DNA of 20,757 bases from Cochliopodium minus (lineage: Eukaryota; Discosea; Himatismenida; Cochliopodiidae): assembly GCA_024220525.1 (NCBI GenBank), contig JAMYWO010000067.1:147922-168678 (forward strand), in the 5' to 3' direction. Under the pieces are notes generated by a model. The model was not told the origin of the DNA. It searched no databases and saw nothing but the letters and a program-made list of their open reading frames with translations. The position numbers and the translations under genes are program-made. Below, one piece after another: positions 1-7,784 of this stretch (positions are counted from its first letter, which is position 1; each line of letters begins with the position of its first letter).

Positions 1-302
1 ACAACTATAACAAGAATGATATCAAAAACAACTTTATTAACTCAAATAACATGAATAACACGAGTAATTATATGGGTAATAACATGGGTAACATGGGTAG
101 TAGTGGTAACATGGGTAAAATAGGTAGGGGTAGTAACATGGGTAACATGGGTAGTAACACGGGTAATGAGATGGGTAATGAGATGGGTAAAGAGGAGATA
201 TATGGAATAAATTTTTTCCCAGTAGTTAATTTGATAAATGTTTATTGTTCTTTTCATTCCATCTCTTCTTTTTTCCTCCTCTATAAATTTAATAGATCGT
301 AA
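1..302 (+). CDS. 3' end of an Asn/Met/Gly-rich protein gene, 5' cut by window edge
   Basis: A reading frame is open from base 3 to a TAA at 300-302, with no stop back to the window edge, so this is probably the last coding part of a plus-strand gene. The visible protein is Asn-rich at first and then consists of short degenerate units such as MGNNMGNMG and NEMGNEMG (about 51-195). It ends in an unrelated hydrophobic stretch containing NFFPVVNLINVY and SFFLLYKFNRS. The tail could instead be intron or 3' UTR, because a possible donor (GGTAAAGAGG) lies near 185-195. A minus-strand frame (42-332) also exists but encodes only His/Thr/Val repeats and looks like the shadow. I recognise no family and suggest no function. 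Confidence 0.45.
   Translation, partial: NYNKNDIKNNFINSNNMNNTSNYMGNNMGNMGSSGNMGKIGRGSNMGNMGSNTGNEMGNEMGKEEIYGINFFPVVNLINVYCSFHSISSFFLLYKFNRS
51..195 (+). repeat. Degenerate ATGGGTAAY tandem repeat
   Basis: Units of 9 to 12 bases built on ATGGGTAAC or ATGGGTAGT recur about a dozen times, encoding Met-Gly-Asn/Ser. The units stay in one frame, as expected of a repeat expanding inside coding DNA. Confidence 0.7.
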
Positions 303-612
303 AAAAACCAAAAAATTTATGAAATAAAACAAATAATTAATAAATAAATAAATAAAAAATAATAATAAATTGACAAATAATAAATAATAAGTAATAAATA
401 ATAAATAATATATAATATATAATATATAATATATAATAAATAATAAATAATAAATAATAAATAATAAATAATAAATAATAAATAATATATAATATATAAT
501 AAATAATAAATAATAAATAATAAATAATAAATAATAAATAATAAAAAAATAATAAATTGATAAATAATACTAAATAATAAATTAATATAAAATTTATTTA
601 AGGCAACAATTA
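303..612. repeat. AT-only spacer with TAAATAA / TATATAA microsatellites
   Basis: This 310-base gap between the left-edge gene and the next start codon is almost pure A+T. From about 330 to 560 it is a mix of TAAATAA-type units and two blocks of ATATATA units (about 405-440 and 483-502). No gene, RNA or motif beyond the microsatellite is visible. The end near 595-612 serves as the 5' leader of the gene starting at 613. Confidence 0.8.
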
Positions 613-3432
613 ATGTCGATATTAGAAAAAAAGGAAAAAATAGATAAAGAAAATTGGGGAGAGAAAATAGAGGGGAAAATATACGAAGTACTTGGTTTCT
701 TTGCACAAGAAAGAGAAATAGAAAAGAAAATGAAAAGCAGGGAGATGATCATGTTTAACGAAGGAGAAAAAAAAGAAATGGTAGAAAAAACTTTTTCTTT
801 TTTTTCTTTTTTTTTAACGGAACATTTTGAAATAATTTCCCAACATTTTTACTTGGAAACTCTTTACCTCTTTTCCCTTTTTTTAAATTCTATGGATGAG
901 CTCCTCTTTCTTCCGTTTTATTTCTCCTCTTCCCTCCCCTTTCTATTTTACTTTCCTTCTCCCTCTCTTTCTCCTTCTTTCTCCACTCCCTTTTCTTCTC
1001 TCTCAAATTCTGATCCCTCTACTTCTAATTTCGTCTCCTCAACTCCTCCCATTCCCTCTCTTTCTACTGACATTTCTTCTCTTAAAAAAACAAATAAAAG
1101 CAATAAAAAAGAAACAACAATTCAACAAGAAAAAGGAGGAGAACTTGATGCAAATCACAAAAAAATAAAAGAAAAAGAAAGAAAGAATAAAAAAGAAAAT
1201 AAAGAGAAAAAAAGAGAAAAACAAGAGAAAGAAGAGAAATCTGAAATAAAGGAAACAGAAAAAGAGGAAGAGAAAATAGGAGAGAAGAAAATGGGAGGAA
1301 TACAAATGATGAATGTGCTTATTGATTATTCTGTCAAAGAAAAATACTCCTTATCTTATTTTCACTCTTTTTACTCTTTTTTTTTATTTTTTATTTCCCT
1401 CTTTTCTTCTTTTTCTCCCCTTTCTCTTCTCCCCTTTTCTACTTCTTCATTTATTACGAACAATATGAACAATGATACAAACAACACAAACAATACAACT
1501 AACAATACAACTAACAATACAACCAAAAATACAAGTAGGATTAAAACGACAAACAAGATAAACATAAGTAAAAGTGAAGATGTAAAGAAAAGTAAAAAGG
1601 AAAGGGTAACGGAAAGTAAAAATGAAAATAAAAAAGGAAGGGAAAGGGAGAGGGAAAGGGAGAAAATAGAAGAAATGTTGATAAATAATAAAAAAAAGGA
1701 AAAAGAAGAGATCTATCCCATTTCTTTGTCTCCTTTTAGATGGGAATTGGAAAATAAAAATTTTTATTTATTTCTTTGCAATCCCAATTCCCCTCTTTCC
1801 AACCCTCTGCCTTCTTTTTCTTCTTTACCTTTTTCTTCAACTCATTCTTCAACCTTTTCTTCGTTATCTTCTTCTTTTTCAAAATTTCCATCCAAAGTTT
1901 TTTCTCCACATCATTCTTTTTTTCTCCCAAAAACCTCCACAACATCTTCGTTGACACCCTCTTCCTCCACAATCTCTTCTTCCACAAAATCCTCTATTTT
2001 TAATAAAAATGAAAAAATAAAGTACAATACTGGTTCCTCTTCTCTCAACCCCTGCAACTCCCACATTAATCCTCTATTCAATGATGACATACCTTTTTTT
2101 TCACCAAAAGTATTCTCTCTTTACAATAATAACAAAATTGACATAAATAAAAAGAATGAGAAAGAAGAAAGAAAGAAAGGAGATAATATTTTGGAAAATA
2201 TTTCTCTAATTCAAAGGATTTGTTATAAAATGAATAAGAAAATAGAAAATATGATTTTAGAAAATGAAATTAAAACAAAATATTCTCAAACTTTTATGAG
2301 AGAAGATAAAAAAACTTTTTCTCTTTTTTCCTCCTTTTTCTCTCACTTCTCATCAGAATTAGAAAAAAGAATTGATTTCTCTTTTTTCTTTGAAAAATTT
2401 AACTCTCAAACTTCTTCTCATTCACAAAAACCATTATTTGAGTTTATAATTTCAAAAATTTCACCCATCCCCTCATTAAAAAAAAGAAAAAATTCAAAAC
2501 AAGAGTTCTACGATCAATTAAACTCAAATAATACCAACATCAAAACTAACAACAACAAAATTAATTTGAAAAAAGGAGAATTGAAAAACGAAAATGAGAA
2601 AGAAATATTTAAAGAAGAATCTGATATCAACATTCTTATTGAAAAATATCAAATGAATGTTATTTTCGAAAATATGAGAATAGAAGAAAACAGTATTACA
2701 TTGTGCAACCTCATTTACCACTTGTGTTCTTTGATTTTAAGTGTAGAAAATTTTTTAAATTACAAAAACTCAAAACTTTATCACATAGCCGAAAAGATAT
2801 CTCAAATACCAAAAAAAATTTTAAATCTCTTAAATTTATCTTCTAAATCTCATGTCATAAACATCTTCTCAAAAAGAACCAGTAAGTTTAATTTTTTGAG
2901 TGAGAAAGATAAAAAAGAAAACATTGATTATATAAATCTTTTTTTCACTACTCTCATTTCAACATGTTTGGGTGAAAGTGGTTATTATAGATCATCTTCT
3001 TCTATCATTTATGTTTCTTTTCAACTTGAAAACTATTGTGAATTGTTCTTATCCTTCTTTCAAAATGATTTGGATTCTTTTGATAATAATGTTGTTGATA
3101 TTTTTTTCAAAAATATAATTTCACTAGAAGAAAGCTACAAAGAGTTTGATTGCTTCCCTTCTTCTTTTGTTTCTCTCAAAAAAGTTTTGTTTCTTTTTTC
3201 TTCACAATGTAAAAATCCACTTAAAGAAATACAACAACAAAATCATTTTGGTGAAACAGAATTATCAACTATTTATTCTTTGTTGTTAAAGTTCTCTCCA
3301 GAAAATCTGGAAATTGAAACAAAAAAATTGTACCATGCATCTCAAAGATATTTAAGACTTCAACTTTCAAAAAACACAAACGAAAAATTTATGAATAACA
3401 ATGTATTTTTTGAGAATATAAATCAAAATTAA
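613..3432 (+). CDS. Intronless 939-aa low-complexity protein, function unknown
   Basis: One uninterrupted frame runs from ATG 613 to TAA 3430-3432. I do not recognise it. Residues about 1-60 are Lys/Glu-rich. About 60-520 alternates Ser/Phe/Pro/Leu-rich blocks (about 96-157, 250-277, 390-460) with Lys/Glu/Arg/Asn-rich blocks (about 158-235, 280-370). The hydrophobic blocks reflect DNA that is nearly all pyrimidine, so membrane segments should not be inferred. From about residue 680 to the end the composition becomes ordinary and looks like a folded, probably helical domain (segments such as LCNLIYHLCSLILSVENFL). The gene has no introns although most neighbours have several. Its stop lies 29 bases from the convergent PRP31 stop. 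It is probably a real gene because the frame stays open over 2.8 kb of AT-rich DNA and the C-terminus looks protein-like. Confidence 0.75.
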   Translation: MSILEKKEKIDKENWGEKIEGKIYEVLGFFAQEREIEKKMKSREMIMFNEGEKKEMVEKTFSFFSFFLTEHFEIISQHFYLETLYLFSLFLNSMDELLFLPFYFSSSLPFLFYFPSPSLSPSFSTPFSSLSNSDPSTSNFVSSTPPIPSLSTDISSLKKTNKSNKKETTIQQEKGGELDANHKKIKEKERKNKKENKEKKREKQEKEEKSEIKETEKEEEKIGEKKMGGIQMMNVLIDYSVKEKYSLSYFHSFYSFFLFFISLFSSFSPLSLLPFSTSSFITNNMNNDTNNTNNTTNNTTNNTTKNTSRIKTTNKINISKSEDVKKSKKERVTESKNENKKGREREREREKIEEMLINNKKKEKEEIYPISLSPFRWELENKNFYLFLCNPNSPLSNPLPSFSSLPFSSTHSSTFSSLSSSFSKFPSKVFSPHHSFFLPKTSTTSSLTPSSSTISSSTKSSIFNKNEKIKYNTGSSSLNPCNSHINPLFNDDIPFFSPKVFSLYNNNKIDINKKNEKEERKKGDNILENISLIQRICYKMNKKIENMILENEIKTKYSQTFMREDKKTFSLFSSFFSHFSSELEKRIDFSFFFEKFNSQTSSHSQKPLFEFIISKISPIPSLKKRKNSKQEFYDQLNSNNTNIKTNNNKINLKKGELKNENEKEIFKEESDINILIEKYQMNVIFENMRIEENSITLCNLIYHLCSLILSVENFLNYKNSKLYHIAEKISQIPKKILNLLNLSSKSHVINIFSKRTSKFNFLSEKDKKENIDYINLFFTTLISTCLGESGYYRSSSSIIYVSFQLENYCELFLSFFQNDLDSFDNNVVDIFFKNIISLEESYKEFDCFPSSFVSLKKVLFLFSSQCKNPLKEIQQQNHFGETELSTIYSLLLKFSPENLEIETKKLYHASQRYLRLQLSKNTNEKFMNNNVFFENINQN
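899..2180 (+). repeat. Alternating polypyrimidine and polypurine blocks inside the 939-aa ORF
   Basis: Pyrimidine-rich blocks at about 899-1084, 1361-1445 and 1781-1990 alternate with purine- or A-rich blocks at about 1085-1305, 1450-1720 and 2140-2180. The purest purine run is about 1631-1666. These are compositional tracts, not exact repeats. Confidence 0.75.
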
Positions 3433-3461
3433 ATGTATTTATTTAAATTTAATTTTAAATT

Positions 3462-5081
3462 TTATTTATTATTTTTTGGGAGAGGAGGGACAAAATCGCC
3501 CTCTTTTTTGATTTGAGGAGGAGGGTTCGAGTCATCCTTGTTCTTTTGGTTGACAAGAAGAAAATTTCCAGTTTTGGTGAAATACTTGGAAGAGAGGGAG
3601 GACAAAGAAACTTCAGCCAAAGGAGAAGGTCCAGTGGTGGAAATAAAAGTCATACCATTAGGATCATCCAAAGTGAGAGTAGATTTGGTACCAGAAGTTA
3701 AAGTTTTGAGGCCAGTTTTATAACCAAGTTTGGTACGAATACCAGTGGCAGTGATCATGCTTTGTTGTTGGTCTTTGTTTTTTTTGTTGGTGACTTTTTT
3801 GATTATATTTTTTTCTTGAGCACTGATACGAACAGTGGATCCTTTCATTGCTTGACCCAACATACCAAACCCAGAAGATTCTTCCTCAGCGTATTGTTCA
3901 TCACCTTCCTCGGGATTAAAAGACATTCGGTTCATGTGTTTTCTTACATCGGTTTGTTCAACGAGCTGTTTTTTTTTCCTGGCAACTTTTCCTCCTCTCT
4001 TGTTTTTTCTTTTACTGTCTGGTGCTGCGAGAGGTTTTGGTTTTTTAGGAGGAGGAGGTTCTTGCCATTTGCTGATTTTGTTGAGGATTTCTTCTTTGTA
4101 TTTTTTTCCGTGAAGATCCTTTTCTTTTTTGTTTGTTGTGTTGAAAGAATCGAATCTGGCAGCCAACGCAACCCTCCCACAAATATTCCTCAATGCTTTG
4201 GTAAGATGTTGTTTAGGGCAAGAGACAATGATGGGAGATTGAAGGATATAACCATGATGTTGAAAGGATGTTTTTTTGTTTGACATTCCAAGCAAATTCT
4301 TTCTGTTTACACCTAATGATTGAATCGCATTCATTGGTAGTTTGGAGAGAGCCAATAAACTTCCTGAAGAACAAATCAAATTGGCAGCTACTTTAGAACC
4401 CACCAATGTGGTCAAATTGGGTGCCAAATACTCCATTTTCCCCTCAACAAATTTCAACAATTTGTTTTTTTCTTCTTCGAGATAAAGAGTTTCTTTACAA
4501 GCCAACATTACACTTTCTAATTCTTCTTCTGTCAATTTTCTTCCTTTGGTGGTGGTTGCAGCAACAGTGATAACCAAGAGAATAGAGTTTTCTAGAAGAT
4601 CATTCAGTGCCACTCTCGTCAAATCTGTTTCATTTCCTATTTTCATTACTACTTTAATGTAGGTTATTCTATTTGTTTCCAATTCGGCTAATTCTTTAAA
4701 TTTAATAGAATATATTTCTTTGATGTAAGTATATAAATCATTTATATCATCTATTAATTTTACAATCATTTCATTTGTATCTGATATCTTTTCAAATTCT
4801 TTTGTACTTCCTTTCAATTCTGGTATTTCAATATCCTTATTCAATTTATTAGGGATTAAATAAAAGTTTTGAGAAGTACTTACTTTCATTAATTTAATAA
4901 AGTTTTCATTATTTCTGATATTAGTTATATCTGTTATTTTCTTCAACAATAAATTCTCTTTTATTTCATTTGTTGTTGTTTTTTGATCCTTCACTTCATT
5001 TTCTTTTTCTTCCTCTTCATCTTCTTCATCAAAATCATTCATAAATTCATCTGCGAGTGTATTTGCTATTGGTTGATCCAT
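3462..5081 (-). CDS. PRP31: PRP31, U4/U6 snRNP splicing factor
   Basis: This protein (539 aa, single exon) is the PRP31/PRPF31 homologue. In the spliceosome it binds the U4 snRNA 5' stem-loop with the 15.5K protein and links U4/U6 to U5 in the tri-snRNP. Visible parts are an acidic N-terminus (DEEDEEEEKENE), a NOSIC region at about residues 105-160, and a Nop domain at about 200-330 with the hallmark NLTTLVGSKVAANL and then QHHGYILQSP. The PRP31 C-terminal domain follows at about 345-470, containing a basic stretch with KRGGKVARKKKQ and later GIRTKLGYKTGLKT. The length fits the family (human is about 500 aa). ATG 5079-5081 is followed by the family-like acidic leader, so the start is well placed. 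The gene is convergent with the unknown gene at 613 and divergent from TMEM208. Confidence 0.96.
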   Translation of the reverse strand: MDQPIANTLADEFMNDFDEEDEEEEKENEVKDQKTTTNEIKENLLLKKITDITNIRNNENFIKLMKVSTSQNFYLIPNKLNKDIEIPELKGSTKEFEKISDTNEMIVKLIDDINDLYTYIKEIYSIKFKELAELETNRITYIKVVMKIGNETDLTRVALNDLLENSILLVITVAATTTKGRKLTEEELESVMLACKETLYLEEEKNKLLKFVEGKMEYLAPNLTTLVGSKVAANLICSSGSLLALSKLPMNAIQSLGVNRKNLLGMSNKKTSFQHHGYILQSPIIVSCPKQHLTKALRNICGRVALAARFDSFNTTNKKEKDLHGKKYKEEILNKISKWQEPPPPKKPKPLAAPDSKRKNKRGGKVARKKKQLVEQTDVRKHMNRMSFNPEEGDEQYAEEESSGFGMLGQAMKGSTVRISAQEKNIIKKVTNKKNKDQQQSMITATGIRTKLGYKTGLKTLTSGTKSTLTLDDPNGMTFISTTGPSPLAEVSLSSLSSKYFTKTGNFLLVNQKNKDDSNPPPQIKKEGDFVPPLPKNNK

Positions 5082-5307
5082 ATTTAAATATAATTCAGAA
5101 TTCTCAAAACAATCTTTTTTTTAATATTTATAATTTTGTGAAAATTAATTTTGTTTGGAAAAGTTGTTCCAAATTCTTTTCTTCATTAACAACTTTCATA
5201 TTCACCAATCTAAAATTAATAAACAATCTAAATTATCTTTGTCATACTTTTGATGACACTCAATAAAAAAAATTTCATTACGTGAGTGAAAAATAAAAAA
5301 AAAAGAA
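5082..5307. promoter_or_regulatory. Divergent intergenic region between PRP31 and TMEM208
   Basis: This 226-base AT-rich gap separates two start codons on opposite strands, so it must hold both promoters. I see no recognisable element beyond A- and T-runs. Confidence 0.5.
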
Positions 5308-5836
5308 ATGGGACAATCATCAGAAAAGAAGAAGATAATTGAAAACAATAAAATATTGAAGGATATATTCTATTATACATTAGGTGTAAATGTAATCATA
5401 CATTTTTTTTTTTGATTTGGAAATAATTGGATCTTCTTTATAACTCTTATTACTTTAAATTTCAATTGAATAGTTATTCTTCTTTCTTGTGAGAATAGTA
5501 ATTTTTTGGAGTAGCTTTGGATTTTGGAATTGGGTTGGATTTATCTTTTTGGTTTCAATTTATTCAATTATCTATGGTCTTTTATCCAAATTTGCAAAAG
5601 GGGGACAAGATTTAAGATCAAAAGGAATGGTGGAATATATGAGAGATTTAATTTATTTAGGGTGGATTATTCAAATTTTAACTTGCATTAGTGATTGGTT
5701 TTGGTTGATTTATTTGGCTGTTCCAGTATATGCCATTTATAAAATCTTTCAACTTTATAACAGTGCATCAGCTATGCAAGACATGTATTCTCCACAACAA
5801 CCAACTGAGAAAGAAAATAATAGAAGAAAGAAATAA
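5308..5836 (+). CDS. TMEM208: TMEM208 / SND2-type ER membrane protein
   Basis: Two exons, 5308-5391 and 5474-5836, joined in phase 0 across an 82-base intron (GTAATC...AATAG), give a 148-aa protein. It resembles TMEM208 (yeast Snd2), an ER membrane protein of the SRP-independent insertion pathway that has also been linked to autophagy. After the join, the spacing from TLGVN to FGFWNWVGF matches my recollection of the human protein (ILGAN to SASFWAWL) without a gap. Three to four hydrophobic segments follow, including FIFLVSIYSIIYGLL and LIYLGWIIQILTC. The tail is short and basic (EKENNRRKK), as in the family. ATG 5308 begins a Lys-rich cytosolic leader. The GTG at 5489 is internal and not the start. 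QCR7 begins 76 bases downstream on the same strand. Confidence 0.88.
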
Positions 5837-5912
5837 ACCTTTTCTAAATATTACATATTATGAATGAAAATGTCTATCAACAAATCAAAAAATTATAAAT
5901 TAAAAAAAAAAA

Positions 5913-6320
5913 ATGAAGAGTACTTTCAAAAAATTATCAAATAAAAACGTCAAAACATTTAAAGGAAATTGGTTTGAAAAACAATTTCCAACTTGGTCTC
6001 CATCTTATAGACAAGTTGGTGAGTATTATTCAAAAGTATAAGAAGAAAATAAAAAATTAATATAAAAAATTATTATAGGATTATTATATCAAGATTTATG
6101 GGTAGAAACTCCAGATGTTTTGGAAGCAGTTAATAGATTACCACAAAAAGTTCATGATGCACGTTTGAGAAGACAAAAATTAGCATGTAACCTTGATTTA
6201 CAACAATATGAACTCCCAAAAGAACAATGGATAACTGATGAAACTGATGTTGCTTATTTGGATGAATATTTGGATGAAGTAAGAAGAGAATTAGATGAAA
6301 AAAGACAATTCAGATATTAA
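5913..6320 (+). CDS. QCR7: QCR7/UQCRB, complex III 14-kDa subunit
   Basis: Exons 5913-6018 and 6079-6320 join in phase 1 (GTGAGT...TATAG, a 60-base intron) to give 115 aa. This is the small matrix-side subunit of mitochondrial ubiquinol-cytochrome c reductase. Family signatures are GLLYQDLW followed by the acidic ETPDVLEAVNRLPQ, then DARLRRQKLACNLDLQ, LPKEQW and the C-terminal YLDEYLDEVRRELDEK. The length equals that of the family (about 111-130 aa). The first exon is basic and Phe/Trp-containing, as in homologues; no cleaved targeting peptide is expected for this subunit. Its presence indicates a respiring mitochondrion. The gene is convergent with ATG8, with 236 bases between the stops. Confidence 0.94.
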
Positions 6321-6556
6321 AAGATCTCTTCTTCTTTCAATCTTATTTAAACAATAACCAATAAAGATAATCAAATAAAACAAATTCAATAAAGATTTGA
6401 ATAATTTTATTTCTTAATTCAAAAAATAAATATCTTCAAAAAAAATAACAAAAGAAATGATTTTTCATACCAAAGTTAACTTCTATTATACCATTATTTT
6501 ACTTAAAAACTTTTTAATAAACAAAAATTAAAGAGAATTTTATCGCTCCTTTTTTA

Positions 6557-7328
6557 TTATAATCCATATGTTCCAAAAGTATTTTCTCCACTAAGAAAGG
6601 TAAAAAATAAGTTAATAAATTGAATAATTTTGTCCATTTTTTTTTTTTAACCTATAAGTTATATATAAGAATCCATCTTCATCTTTATGTTGATTATAAA
6701 TTGTTGATACAAGATCTGCAGAAGGTGGAAGAGAATCTTTTACAAATAAGAATATTGCTTGTTCTGCAGAAAGAGGAATATGTTTTCTAATTTCAAAAAT
6801 AAATTTTCCAATTGTAATATCACTTGGTACTAAAAATCTAAAAAAGAAAAAAAAAAGTATGAAATAAATATATTTTTATTTGCTGTTAAATTTTGATATT
6901 TGTTTTATTTCAAGAGAAATTAAGCAATATATGAAAAAAAAAAACATGTTAAAGAATATTCTTTTGAATTTTCGGATTCAGAAAATTTATTAAATGGAAA
7001 AATAAAAAAATTACTTCTTTTTATCAATTTCAGGTGCTTTACTTTTTGGAGATCTTTCTACAATGACAGGTATTCTGTCAGGATATTTAGATCTATTTAA
7101 GAAAAAATAGTAATTTCAGACATAAATTTAATGTCTTTTTATTATTGAAATTACCTAATTCTTTGTGCTACTTCTTTTCTTTTTTCTTCAAATATAAAAT
7201 TTATAAATATTTTTTTTTTTCCATTCAAATGTATTGTGATTAAAAATAAAGCTTTATTTTTCTTTTGTAAGAAAAAATATTTATTTACCTAAACTATATT
7301 TTGATTTAAAGCTGCTTGTATTTGACAT
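6557..7328 (-). CDS. ATG8: ATG8, autophagy ubiquitin-like modifier
   Basis: Five exons on the minus strand, 7289-7328, 7155-7185, 7015-7092, 6652-6837 and 6557-6590, join in phases 1, 2, 2 and 2 to a 122-aa protein. ATG8 is conjugated to phosphatidylethanolamine on autophagosome membranes. It carries [21 protein letters not shown] at the N-terminal side, [16 protein letters not shown] in the middle, and [12 protein letters not shown] then [21 protein letters not shown] at the C-terminus. The last two residues are Gly-Leu, so an Atg4-type protease would remove one Leu to expose the conjugating glycine. The exons are too small to be found as long open frames (31 and 34 nt for the shortest), and the introns are 103, 62, 177 and 61 nt. 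It lies divergent from the LysAC gene. Confidence 0.97.
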
Positions 7329-7784
7329 TTTCTTTATTTATATATTTGTTATGTTCTTTTTATTTTGTGTTTCTTCTTTTTTTTTAATTTTTTATATTTT
7401 AATTTTTAATTTTTAAATTTTTTGTTAAACAGAAAAAGAATATTCTTTAGAAATCTCTTGAACATTAAAAAAAAAAAAATTTTATTCAAGATTTTTCAAT
7501 CACTGATTTAGCAACAAAACATAATTTTGATCAACCAAAATGAATAATAGAAGGAATATTCGTTCTTATTAATTAAAAGTTCCTCCAAAACAAAAAATAA
7601 AAATAAATAGAATGCAAATAAAAAAATATTAAAAAAAGATTTTTTTTCATCTTTCAACCTATTTGCTTTTAAAAATTTAGAATTTTGATTGCAAGGATGG
7701 AAGTTTTGATATTTTTCTTTTGTTTTCGACAGTTAATCTCTCAAACGATTTTCATATAAAATAAAAAAAAAAAAGATTAAGAAA
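7329..7784. promoter_or_regulatory. Divergent intergenic region between ATG8 and the LysAC gene
   Basis: This 456-base AT-rich gap separates two divergent start codons and should hold both promoters. It contains two copies of the palindrome GAATATTC (7438-7445 and 7554-7561). A third copy lies in an ATG8 intron (6954-6961). GAAnnTTC is the half-site pair of a heat-shock element, but no clean three-unit element is present. No RNA gene or extra coding exon is visible. Confidence 0.4.

Noticed and set aside
42-332. Minus-strand 96-aa ORF
   Set aside because: It consists of the repeat read antisense (Thr-His-Val). The plus strand is open to the window edge and looks more like coding sequence.
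330-595. Centromere- or telomere-like satellite
   Set aside because: The TAAATAA units are irregular and only about 260 bases long, as expected of a microsatellite in an AT-rich spacer.
3762-4283. Plus-strand 173-aa ORF
   Set aside because: It is antisense to the conserved PRP31 coding region and has no recognisable content.
7438-7465. Full three-unit heat-shock element upstream of ATG8
   Set aside because: Only two half-sites are correctly spaced; the next AGAA is out of register, so it is kept as a weak observation only.
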